DNA of 64,000 nt from Plantago ovata (Eukaryota; Streptophyta; Magnoliopsida; Lamiales; Plantaginaceae): assembly GCA_028274465.1 (NCBI GenBank), contig CM051458.1:100270855-100334854 (forward strand). The letters run 5' to 3'. The notes beneath the pieces are model-generated. The model worked only from the letters and a program-made list of their open reading frames with translations, was not told the origin of the DNA and made no database searches. The position numbers and the translations under genes were made by a program. Shown here piece by piece: positions 47,728 to 58,054 of this stretch; position 1 is the stretch's first letter; every line of letters begins with the position of its first letter.

Positions 47728-48985
47728 ATGGATGATTGTGAAGGTCATATTGCGAATATGGGGAGTTCGGGAGAAACTTTCACATCAATGCTTAACGATG
47801 GTGCATTTGCACATATGGATATGGAATATGACATTGGAAATATAAGTGCACATCTGCAAGCTCATAGTGCATGTGGTCTTACAAATCTTTCAACTCCCCC
47901 TAAAGAACCACAAGATGATGATGTAGGTCGAACCACTGCTAGTGGGGATGGTTATAATTGGAGAAAATATGGTAAACAAAAAGTCCTTGGAAGTGAATTT
48001 CCTTGGAGTTATTTCAAGTGTGCAATTACATATTGTCCATACAGGAAGCAAGTACAACAACCCGTTGGAGGTCATAATGACGTAAGTTATAAGGGGTTCC
48101 ATAACCACCATACATATCCTCCTAACCACAGTTCAACACGTGACTCCTCATTTGCACCGGATGAAATACATCTCGAGTATGATCAATTTCTCAACGATTT
48201 TGATGGTGATCTGGCATGGTCATCTACCAATATATTATTGATCCAATGTACTCATTGCCTCAATGACAAGTGCAATAATCTGATAATGGATCTTCATCTA
48301 TTCCCGCACGCTCAGAGTGTCAATGAGCCGATGAACGGGTCTTCTACGTTCTCAAGTGATAGGGATGATGGCCTTGCGACACACCACAACATGCCCAAAT
48401 GTCTTTATGGCGAGGGAGGGGGCCACAATCAAAGAAAAGGTTTGATACCCTTTTTGAACTTTCTAGGTGTGAATTTGTGACATGGATTAATTGAATTGTC
48501 TCTTTATATTTTCATGGCTATAGGAGAATTCAATGATATACCCCAATATGGGGTCTAGCAAATCATCGAGGGAGCGAATGATTGTGCTTAAGACTAAGAG
48601 TGAAGTTGACATGATGTATGTATGATATCGTTGGCGTAAATATGGACACCATGTTGCTTGAAGAAATCCCAATCCAAGGTTAATCATTTGTATGTTTTCA
48701 AACTCTATCACATTGCTCTGCTTAAAGGTTTTCGATCTACACTCTCAACATAACTTTTATTTATCCGAATGCACTATAAATAGGGTATATGGTTGATTTG
48801 GTATTGGGAACCCCCTATGAGTAACAATTGCAATGTCCAAAGGCATATTGAGAGGGCATCTAGTGACCTTGAGTTTGTCATGACAACGCATGAAGGTTTT
48901 TACAACCATGATGTCCCATCATCTCGTAAACAACCTTTACTTCAACTCAATAGTTTTAGATTCCCATCCATCCCAACAAGTTACA
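47728..48985 (+). pseudogene. group I WRKY transcription factor pseudogene
   Basis: Frame 47728-48480 carries an N-terminal WRKY domain: DGYNWRKYGKQKVLGSEF, then a C-x4-C...H-x-H zinc finger (FKCAITYCPYRK ... YKGFHNHH). WRKYGKQ replaces the usual WRKYGQK. A second WRKY domain follows in pieces. About 48565-48665 reads IVLKTKSEVDMMY, then a stop where DDG should be, then YRWRKYG in frame with another stop after it. About 48820-48945 has CNVQRHIERASSDLEFV and THEGFYNHDVPSS, the end of a WRKY2/20-like C-terminal domain. Stops and lost linking sequence mean no full protein. Intact group I WRKYs bind W-boxes through the C-terminal domain, which is the broken one here. Confidence 0.85.
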
Positions 48986-49513
48986 ATAAATTCTAACACC
49001 CTTGAGCCTTCACAAGTTCATAGGGGTGTCTACCAGCCCGAGAGACATCAAGTGGACTCATCCGATCTACATGTAGGCAATCCACATATAGGATCAGGTG
49101 TTGATTTCAGTCACAAATATCAAGGATATGACCAAGCTCGCCCCATGAAAGAAATAGATTCTAATGTGCCGGACATAACCAATGGAACCAGTCACATATT
49201 TCAGTTCAAATCCATCTTATGCCTCCACGGGTTAATTTTGAGTCAATAATTACCGTTTGGACGCCATATAATATGTTTACAACTCCCGAGAAACATAGAC
49301 TGGCCAAATGCTGAAATAAAACAGACTATCCCATTATATTGTATATATTAAAAATTTTAATTTGATAAATATTGTATATATAATTAATGCCCAAAACGTA
49401 AAATAAAGTAATCATTTTGGGAAAAAAAAACATTAAAAGAAAGAAAAGAAACAGGGAAAGAAGACACACCTTGTGAACCAAAAAATGGGAAGGTAATAAA
49501 AACTTTAAAAATT

Positions 49514-49534
49514 CGCCCACCGTGGGGCTCGAAC
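49514..49534 (-). pseudogene. 21-nt tRNA-Lys 3' stub
   Basis: The minus-strand sequence GTTCGAGCCCCACGGTGGGCG is the T loop, T-stem 3' strand, acceptor 3' strand and discriminator of tRNA-Lys(CUU), cut off at the duplication junction. It keeps most of box B but lacks box A, so it should not be transcribed as a tRNA. Confidence 0.93.
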
Positions 49535-49921
49535 GTCACAAATATCAAGGATATGACCAAGCTCGCCCCATGAATGAGATAGATTCTAATGTGCCGGACA
49601 TAACCAATGGAACCAGTCACATATTTCGGTTCAAATCCATCTCATGCCTCCACGGGTTAATTTTGAGTCAATAATTATCGTTTGGACGATATATAATAAG
49701 TTTACAACTCCCGAGAAACATAGACTGGCCAAATGCTGAAATAAAACAAACTATCCCATTATATTGTATATATAAAAAGTTTTAATTTGATATTGTATAT
49801 AAAATTAATGCCCAAAAACGTAAAATAAAGTAATCATTTTGGAAAAAAACATTAAAATAAAGAAAAGAGACAGGGAAAAAAGACACATGTGAACCAAAAA
49901 ATGGGAAGTAATAAAAACTTT

Positions 49922-49926
49922 AAAAA
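49922..49926 (-). terminator. pol III terminator of tRNA-Lys copy 2
   Basis: TTTTT on the minus strand, two bases beyond the tRNA 3' end. Confidence 0.7.
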
Positions 49927-49928
49927 TT

Positions 49929-50001
49929 CGCCCACCGTGGGGCTCGAACCCACGACCACAAGGTTAAGAGCCTTGCGCTCTACCAACTGAGCTAGACGGG
50001 C
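49929..50001 (-). tRNA. tRNA-Lys (anticodon CUU), copy 2
   Basis: Identical over 73 nt to the copy at 42759-42831: same cloverleaf, CTT anticodon, intact A and B boxes. It sits at the right edge of the tandem duplication and only 156 bp before the ALG5 start codon, in divergent orientation, so tRNA and ALG5 upstream regions overlap. Confidence 0.97.
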
Positions 50002-50157
50002 TACACGCCGTTTCATAAAATTTGCGTGTATTTTTCATAAATAATACACCCAAAACGATGTCGCTTTAATAGTTTACTTTGAAAGAGGAGTTTGGTCGAT
50101 CAATTCAAGAAATAGCAGTCTCCTTTCAGTCACAGAGGAAATCCTAAAATCCATCCA

Positions 50158-53100
50158 ATGGCGTTCTTGATATGGACATTGTTCGAAGTCCTATCGATCT
50201 TAGCTTCGGTTTTAGCACTAGGATTGCTCACTGCCATCGTCGCCGAAACTCTCAGGAGAAAATACAATCACGCGTACGTATGCTTTATACCCAATCTCGG
50301 TTGCAATCCTCTTAAAGACTGATTTTTTAATTTTTTTTTAAATTTATTTGTTGTAGCTGTCACGTTGATGCACCACCAATCTTCGAGGATCCGAATTCGT
50401 TGATCCCGGTATGTGTTGCTGATTTGATCTTCAGATACAGTGTTGAGCTGACTCTATTTGGCCTTTTGTTTTCTTGGATTTTATTTATCGTTATTGGAAA
50501 GGAATTTAGGCTCTTGATTGGATTTTTTATTTATATGTGGAAATTGGATTCAGGGTTGTAAAATTTGTAGAGCATCAGGGAATAGGGGGAATAGTTGAAA
50601 CGTAGCTGTTACTGAAAGTTTTCAATATTTATAATGTAAGGTTAAGATTTATGGTTGATTTGTTTACGGTCTTATCGAATTTCAGGTTGTGTGTCCTCAT
50701 ATTCATGATCCAGCTGAAAAGTATATATCTCTGATAGTTCCGGCTTACAATGAAGAGTATAGGCTTCCTGGAGCACTTGGAGAAACCTTGAGGTGAAAGT
50801 TCTGCTGTCCATTTTCACTTGCTCTTTGTGGCGTTGTTTTTTATGTTCGTTAATCAGAACAATTCGAATTTTTTTGTTGTTGACACTTTGCTTGCTCATG
50901 TTTGTGATTGCAGTTATCTTCAAGAGCGTGCTTCGAGAGACGAGTCATTTTCCTATGAGGTATATTTATGCTCTTTACTCTTTAGTTGGCATTTCTGCCT
51001 TGATTTTGCTGCTTCTAGCAATAATAATCTATTTATTTGGTGCTCGCTTTAAATGTTGATTAGCTTAAATATGAACCATGAACATGAGTAATGTAGAAGA
51101 ACACAGGACAAGCTGCAAATCAATTTAGTTGTTCTGCTCATTGCATTTTGGTTTACATTGGAGTGGGGTGCCTCTTCATGATTATGTATTTACTGCTGTT
51201 GAGTAATGTACTTGTGTTCATTTTAATTGAATAATAATGCAACAGGTGTTGATCGTAGATGATGGGAGTGTTGATGGTACAAAAAGAGTAGCCTTTGACT
51301 TTGTAAAGAAATACACTGTACAAAATGTAAGGGTAATCCTCCTCGGAAAGAATCATGGAAAGGGAGAAGCAATAAGAAAAGTGAGTTGATCTTAGCAATT
51401 TCTCACTTAAGTGATCCGTGTTCAACACGCGAATCATGTACAATGATAAGTCATTGAATTTTTTAGCTTTTGCGGAAGCATTGTCAAACAGGGTATGCTT
51501 CACTCACGTGGCGAATTACTTCTAATGCTTGATGCTGATGGAGCAACAAAAGTGAGTGACCTCGAGAAACTTGAAAATCAGGTTCGTATTCATTTTGATA
51601 ATCTTGAATATGCATCTTAAGTTACCTTTGTGTGGCATTTTTCTTTTTCTTTTTTCCTTTCTTTTTTCTTTTTCTTTTTCTTTTTAAAATCCAATTCAAA
51701 GCTTAGCTTCTGTTACAAAACTGATTATTTCCATGTCAGATTCTTGCAGTTGCTGCGCAGGAACAGGAGCTCCGAGATCCTTCAGCTAGTGATGCAACTG
51801 TGAACATTTCAGAGGTCCCAATTGCTGCTTTTGGGTCCCGTGCTCACCTGGAGGAGAAGGCTCTAGCATCAGTATGTTGACACTTTTGATGCTTCCTTCT
51901 GTTATCAATTAATAATCTACCCTCAGTTCTCACTATTATGTTATAGATTCAAATATGCTTAAACATTCATCTTATGTTTCAGAGGAAGTGGTATCGCAAT
52001 TTCTTGATGAAGGGATTTCATATGGTTGTTCTGCTAGCTGCCGGACCTGGAATTCGTGATACTCAGGTATAAAAGACTCAATGCTTTATTACAAACTTTA
52101 TTTATCTTATTATAGCTCTTGTATTATTTGTCCTTGATCTGCCTCCCTTAGGACCTCTCAACCCTGGAATGTTACCCTTCTACTATGTTTCTAGCTTTTA
52201 ACATGTAAATGTGCACTTTTACATTTTTTTGGCCGACAAGTCACAGAATTCTTGTTTGCAATGTGAAATATCCTATTTGAGGTTTAGTTTGTTCTTTTGA
52301 TGAGATATTAAGTTGGATGTTTTATTGTAGTATGGAGATAGTTGCAATCAACAAAGTGATTATTGGTTAAAAAGTTCTTGATTTGCTATCTTATAACCTT
52401 CTGTTATGTTGCAGTGTGGTTTTAAGATGTTCACAAGAGCTGCTGCCAGGAAGCTTTTTACAAATATCCGCTTGAAAAGGTATATGGATACTCTATGAAT
52501 GAGTCGAAATAGAATTAAACTATAGGTAGCAACCCCCCCCCCCTCTTCCAAAAAAAGGAAGGAAAAAAAGAAAAACGAAGAAATCTAAAGTTGTCTGTAC
52601 ATTCACATGAATACATGATCACATCCCTGGCCTAGTGCATGAAACATTTGTCATAAATATTTTAACAGTTACTAAGTTAATAGTAGTGATTGAACGGAAC
52701 AATCTGGTCCCTCAGGTTCCAGCAATTTTATTACGGTAGCATGTTATTGTGATCATTTGGGTTTGACGGAGAAGTGTGTGATTTTACCTACCTTTTCTAA
52801 ACTTTAGCACTTGTTTCTAAACTTTAGCACTTGTTAGAAAGCACCAACATTTACAAAGATGCCCGTAACATTATATCTTTCAGTGTCATTCTTGACATAA
52901 AGGCACTTTTGATGCATGTTGCTATTGGATTATCTGTGTTGGCTCACTTTGCTATAGCACTCAACCCCAATAATTGCATCTTGCAGGTGGTGCTTTGATG
53001 TTGAAGTGGTCTACTTGTGCAAACACTTTAACATACCCATGGTTGAAATATCAGTGAAATGGACTGAAATTCCTGGATCCAAGGTAAACCTGTTGAGTAT

Positions 53101-53173
53101 TCCAAATATGCTGTGGGAGCTAGCGCTTATGTCTGTCGGTTATAGAACTGGGATGTGGAAAATTTGTACGTAA
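50158..53173 (+). CDS. ALG5: dolichyl-phosphate beta-glucosyltransferase (ALG5)
   Basis: Ten exons: 50158-50273, 50357-50408, 50686-50792, 50914-50959, 51246-51380, 51492-51581, 51740-51871, 51983-52066, 52415-52479, 52987-53173. All are GT/AG and in phase, 1,014 nt, 337 residues. The enzyme moves glucose from UDP-Glc to dolichyl phosphate on the cytosolic face of the ER; Dol-P-Glc then feeds the glucosyltransferases that finish the N-glycan precursor. Residues 5-30 form one hydrophobic anchor. The GT2 domain follows: LIVPAYNEEYRLPG, VLIVDDGSVDGT, GKNHGKGEAIRKG, and the metal-binding LMLDADGATK. DTQCGFKMF and KRWCFDVEVVYL lie further on, with WKICT at the C-terminus. An in-frame GTAAAC in the last exon (53083) is not used as a donor, because the reading VNLLSIPNMLWELALMSVGY continues the family sequence. 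Confidence 0.95.
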
Positions 53174-53820
53174 GACCATCATTTTGAGCTAATTTTATTT
53201 GTTGGGGTTTCTGTATTTTCTTACCTCAATTGTCTAACAGACTAGATAACTACTACCATCATGACCTGAAGTAGCAAATATATATACATTTGAGATAAAA
53301 AACAAATTGGGGCGCGTAAGTTGTTATAGAAGTATAGAAAATTCATAACTCAACTGTAACATGTTCTGTATTTTTCAGATTCCACTTTATTTCTCATTCA
53401 TATGCAATTTAATTTGGAACCTTCAGAGAGGGTCGTTGGCATTTTTCATTGCTGACTAGCAAAATCTGAAATGTTTCCTTGTGCATCTAAGCAGGACAGA
53501 TGCAATTTCTAATCTTATGACATGCTTTTGCATGGGCTTGAGATGTTTAGCATAAGTCAGTAGCACAATTGGCTCTTTGGTAGTAGCATTACTTTAGCAA
53601 ATTTGGGCACTCTATTCATGATGTTTGAAGTTTGGGCACACTATGGCATCTCATTGTCATTTTTATGTGAAAACTGACAATGCATTTCGATCTCACAATA
53701 TCTATCCCACAGAGAAATAGGGGAAAAAAGTATAGTCACACAGCATGTTACTATATAGCTAGGTACCTATGTATGCAGTAGAACTGCTTTCAGACTTTCT
53801 AATATATGCGATTCGCTACA
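53174..53820. other. convergent 3' regions of ALG5 and the ENTH gene
   Basis: Holds both 3' UTRs, of ALG5 from the left and the ENTH gene from the right. No other feature seen. Confidence 0.5.
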
Positions 53821-55022
53821 TCAAGTGGATGATAGAAGTGTGATCCTGGAGTGATGCTCCTTGTCCCAGAAGGGATGATCTTGTTCCATCTTGTTTTCAT
53901 GGCTAGAAAATGCTTGTGACCAGTTGTTCACACCATCATCTCTGGCTACCTTGTTTGGCAATAAGTTACAAGTCATGTATTCCTCTGGCTCCAGCAACGA
54001 CTCGTTTTCCACTGCTTCATGATGTTGATCAGTGATGTAGAGATGAGTTTGAGACCTTTGTATAGCTTTATCACGAACCACATTGTCGTCTCTAGGAGTT
54101 AACGATCTCTGGCTGAGACTCCCAAACCCTTTGATTCCAACTGTTAGTTTCCGAGCTGTTGCTCTCGCTTCTTTCAGATACAACCGGTCCTCCAAAAGGT
54201 CAATTACTCTTTCCGATTTCCTCTGCACTCTCAATCCCCAGTCGAACCTGTAAATTAACAATTGTCGGTTATCATCTTATGTTATTACTTCATTAGCATA
54301 GAACTTCAGGAATATAGGTTAGGTACCCTTTGTGATCATGGTAGTGAAAGTTTGCCATGTCTCTAATACCATCTTCATCACATTTAAATTCCTCTGAAAT
54401 TCTCTGTGGACCATGAGTAAGAAGGTGCTCCAAAAGAATCAAAGCCTTATAAGATGCTTGCCAGTACCTTTCATCAAACTTGGACAACCTGATTAACCAA
54501 CAACCAAAGATCATCGTTATGGTTCTCTTTAGCAAAACTAGCTGAAACTGAAACCTGACAAGCTATTTGATTTGTATAGTATAAAACATAAAACAAATCA
54601 TTTAACTAATCAGCTACCAACTAGGTGATTACATAACAAATTTAAACCGGAACACAACACATGCAAAAGAAGGAAGAGAACCTGAAATGAAGAATCTGAA
54701 CAATCCTCTCATAATCATCGACTTCGAAAGCTGCTTTAGCTATACGCCTCATGGCAGGTACATCAGGTGCCATTGCTTCTCCATTTATTAATTCTTCTGC
54801 CAATCTTCTTGCCACAAATTAAATCATACGTGAGACGCCAACAAACACGAAAACCTTTCAACGAAGAAAATATATTCGCTTGAAATGCGAAGTTGAAAGA
54901 CATTAAAAAAAGCCTTACATTTGTGCAGGCGTGACATCCATGAGAGCCAATCTTGCAGTTTTAATTTTCTCCCTGAGGAAGAATGAAGCTTGTCTCTTGA
55001 AATCTTGTATCAGAGACCCCAT
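53821..55022 (-). CDS. ENTH-domain clathrin adaptor (small epsin-like)
   Basis: Four exons in gene order: 54919-55022, 54682-54807, 54327-54488, 53821-54247; about 819 nt, 272 residues. The exon 2 acceptor could lie 3 nt further in (54804) with the frame unchanged. The ENTH/VHS-type helical domain fills about residues 25-150: ALMDVTPAQ, AAFEVDDYERIVQILHFRL, ASYKALILLEHLLTHGPQ, and FDWGLRVQRKSERVIDLLED. KEARATARKLT and GFGSLSQRS follow. The C-terminal 100 residues are hydrophilic. ENTH domains bind phosphoinositides and help build clathrin coats; plant members of this short type lack the long epsin tail and their cargo is not known to me. The start MGSLIQDFKRQASFFLREK is the first in-frame ATG. 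Confidence 0.88.
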
Positions 55023-55865
55023 ACTTTTTTCTTCGTTGAGATTTTTGGTATGAAACAAAATTCAAATCTTGAGAAACCCACGAATATATAGCAGTGCATG
55101 CAAAATATTTTATTTATATGAAGTAGAATAATGGAATGGATGGCGTTGTATATGTAACAACTCCATTAAAGTTTAGTCATGACAAAAACCCAACCACTCT
55201 AATAAAGTGGATGTGCGTATATGTAATTAGGGGAAGATAAGATGGTGACTTTGACAATTTTATTCATATTCTTTTACCAGAGTTTGACCACCTTTTTTGC
55301 TACAAAGAAAAATAAATTTTATTGACCACTCATTCACATCTTACATTACATGAACTACGGCACTACTTGGAATTTGGAATTTGTAGATTATATCATTCGG
55401 ATTCTGCGTTTTGGCCTCTATAGCCTCAATTCTATCCCAAGATATGTAGATGTTTTTTTGGTATATTTTCATGCATTTTATGTTCCGTTATTTATGTATC
55501 CATTTTATTAAAATTCATTGGGACATGAATTTATTAAAAACAAAAATTACGAGAGCACTAAATGTTACATTGACATTAATATTGTGGGAGCAATCTATTG
55601 GTAACCACACCGACTCTCAATGTCGTGTCTGTCTAATAGTTTTCCCGACTGTAATGCCCTATAGATTATATGCGCAGTTGCTCAAGAAAATGGTCTTCAT
55701 TTTGTATCACATAGTAAAAGCTTTGAGATTTGAAGATGTGTACTGCTCAATACTCATCCTCATCTTGTTTCATCGTGGAAAATATGTATGTTGTTGGGTA
55801 AATTGTCTTGTTGCTAATGGAATCGAATCGACCACCCTTTTGTGTAAATTATAAGGAGTTTGTGC
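55023..55865. other. promoter of the ENTH gene and copy A of a dispersed repeat
   Basis: The 5' flank of the ENTH gene is followed, from about 55230, by sequence found again at about 58060-59390 (see repeat entry). A 134-codon frame at 55450-55854 lies wholly within the repeat and has no recognisable domain. Confidence 0.4.
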
Positions 55866-56619
55866 AGTAAAATCTCTATAAATTAATATTATTGGGATCG
55901 AAAGATTTTATTAATTTGGCAAAAAAGTATTTCCTCCCTGAAGTTTGATAATTTGTGCACTTTGACTTCTAAAGTTTGGCCGCGTGCACTTTACACCCTG
56001 AAGTATTGATATATGTACATAATACCACCTGGAAGTGGTTTTCTATAATTCTTCCGATCTAAGTATACTCAAATCAATTCAAAAAATTTATTGGATAAGG
56101 ACCGGAAGAGGGGAGACCAACAGACGGAGAAGAGGTGAGCATGAGATCCAAGATAGAGGAGCAAAAGAGTTATAGACTTATAGTCTATTACGAAGAAGTA
56201 AAAAAACAAAGTTATATTCTTAGTTTTTTCGTTTCTCTAGGGTCTTTTATTCTTGTTAAATTACTCCATAATCCCATTTTCTTTTAATACAATACATAGA
56301 TTTGAAAAAAGATTCAACCGAGCAAAATCCAATCAGGCGTGAGAACACACGCCACTAAAATATGGAGGCCTAGAATATGTTAAAGCACCCAAAATTTGAA
56401 ATTTTAGGGGCTATTATACACTAATACAAATACTTCGAGGGGTATTGTGCACAATTACTAATACTTCATGGGATAAAGTGCACATGCTCAAACTTTAAGG
56501 GGTCGTAGTGCACAAATCATCAAACTTTAGGGGTGGAATCCTCTTTATCCTATTAATTTAGTGAATAATTATTTAATCTGATAAATTAATAATTTACTAA
56601 TTTGAAGAGATTTTAACGT
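55866..56619. mobile_element. outer MITE-like element with inverted ends
   Basis: Left end CAGTAAAATCTCTATAAATTAATATT and right end AATTTGAAGAGATTTTAACG form imperfect inverted repeats with further AT-rich pairing (GATAAATTAATAATTTACTAA). It is interrupted by a second inverted-repeat element (about 55928-56546). Target-site duplication not resolved, limits approximate. Confidence 0.5.
55928..56546. mobile_element. inner inverted-repeat element nested in the outer MITE
   Basis: Left arm TTCCTCCCTGAAGTTTGATAATTTGTGCACTTT..., right arm ...AGTGCACAAATCATCAAACTTTAGGGGTGGAATCC. Further inward pairs include GTGCACTTTACACCCTGAAGTATT with AATACTTCATGGGATAAAGTGCAC. The outer element is split around it, so it inserted later. 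No transposase. Confidence 0.65.
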
Positions 56620-58054
56620 ATATGCGTTGAATACTTCTTTTTATGAACCGGCAAAGCAATGATTAACAATGGTTCCACATTTACCTCATGGTGACTAGAA
56701 CCCCCAACCTGGTTAGAGGTGAAGAAGCTTATCAACAGAGCTACGTTTCATTGTCTATATGTGTGTAATACTAAGTTGACCATTACATTTATAATTCCAA
56801 TATATTCAAACAATATGACGAAGGATATAAAACGACGACGATAAGGATATAATGCAACGACGATTCATTAGGTTGAAGGACGAGTATCTGTGGTTGAACT
56901 AGAAACACTTACTTTGCAGTTGTCCAAGTCCAGTGTTTTGGCATAAAAGGTAATAAGTCTAATTGAGGTCTCTATAGCTGCCCAATCTTTTTTTGGCTAC
57001 TTAGAAGCATAAACTCAGTATTAACTTTTTGACATCTTTGAGAAAAATGAAAAATCTGACTCAGGTAAACTACGATTTAGAAAATATTATACTCATTGCT
57101 TATGCGGTTACGAGTCCTATCTTTATTTTTTATTTTTCATTTGATTTATTTCGTTGGCCAATCATTTAGTAGGATTTTAAAAGGACCAATCAATTAGTAG
57201 GATTTGAAAGTGACTTTATAGCTATGGTCTATATTCATGTAAGATCATAAATATTTGGTACAAACTTTTTCCATAAGAGCATGAAAGCAAGGAGGAACAC
57301 AAGTGGCTTCGTGTGTTGGAGTTGAAGTTTGACCGGTAAGATATATAACTCGTTCCTATATACGGTTTCTCATGTATTTTGTTTACAATTGACGGTCCTA
57401 ACAAATACAAGTTACTCACATTTATGATTTTCTCAGTATGCCCCGTGACTACCTTTTTTTTTGGATTGTTTTTTGCGGATTGTGCCCAAATCGATATAAT
57501 AAATATTACCCGTATTAATTTAATTAGGCAACAACAGATTTAATTACGGATGCTTAAAATCAATTACCGAGAGTTCATATGACTTCAAATTGTGTCCAAC
57601 GGATTCATTGCTGGGTGAGGGAATAAAAACCCAAATCGTTTTGGAGTTTCGAGAACCCAAAAAAATTCACTTTTTCATGGTCCATAAAAAATGACACAAA
57701 AAATAAATTGGACGTTGTCGTTTATAAATACACATAGCAGGAAAAAAGTATATATCAGAAAAAAAGTATATATTTCATGTGTTTTGACTCTCTGTCCCCT
57801 ACATATAGCCCATGCGTCGAAAATTCACATAAATTTTAACTTTACATATGCTTAAAATTAAGCGTGTGGAGGGAGGGGGAGGGTCCAAATTACATTGAAA
57901 GTATTCTCAATGAATTTGTACGTCGTTTTTGTGTGACCATAACCATAAAATCCAAATTAGTTTTTATAGGTTTTGGGACAATAAATGTCAAGTAAGTTTT
58001 CATGCACTATATATATGAGTCAACAATTTTTAATTTTTATTTCATTTTACAATT
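56620..58054. other. gene-free AT-rich stretch
   Basis: Nothing recognised apart from AT-rich sequence and a minus-strand 65-codon frame at 57222-57419 that shows no domain. Confidence 0.4.

Larger units (their letters stand above)
49110..49949. repeat. 425-bp tandem duplication ending inside a tRNA gene
   Basis: Copy 1 is 49110-49534 and copy 2 is 49535-49949. Both begin GTCACAAATATCAAGGATAT and end GGGGCTCGAAC. They differ by scattered substitutions and small indels (for example CCATGAAAGAAATAG against CCATGAATGAGATAG). The unit joins WRKY-pseudogene 3' sequence to the tRNA-Lys 3' end, so the right breakpoint falls within the T arm. Confidence 0.93.

Noticed and set aside
53083..53088. GTAAAC within the last ALG5 exon, considered as a splice donor
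   Set aside because: Reading through continues the conserved ALG5 C-terminus to a stop at 53171-53173.
55450..55854. 134-codon open frame
   Set aside because: Lies in a diverged duplicated repeat; copy B does not preserve the frame.
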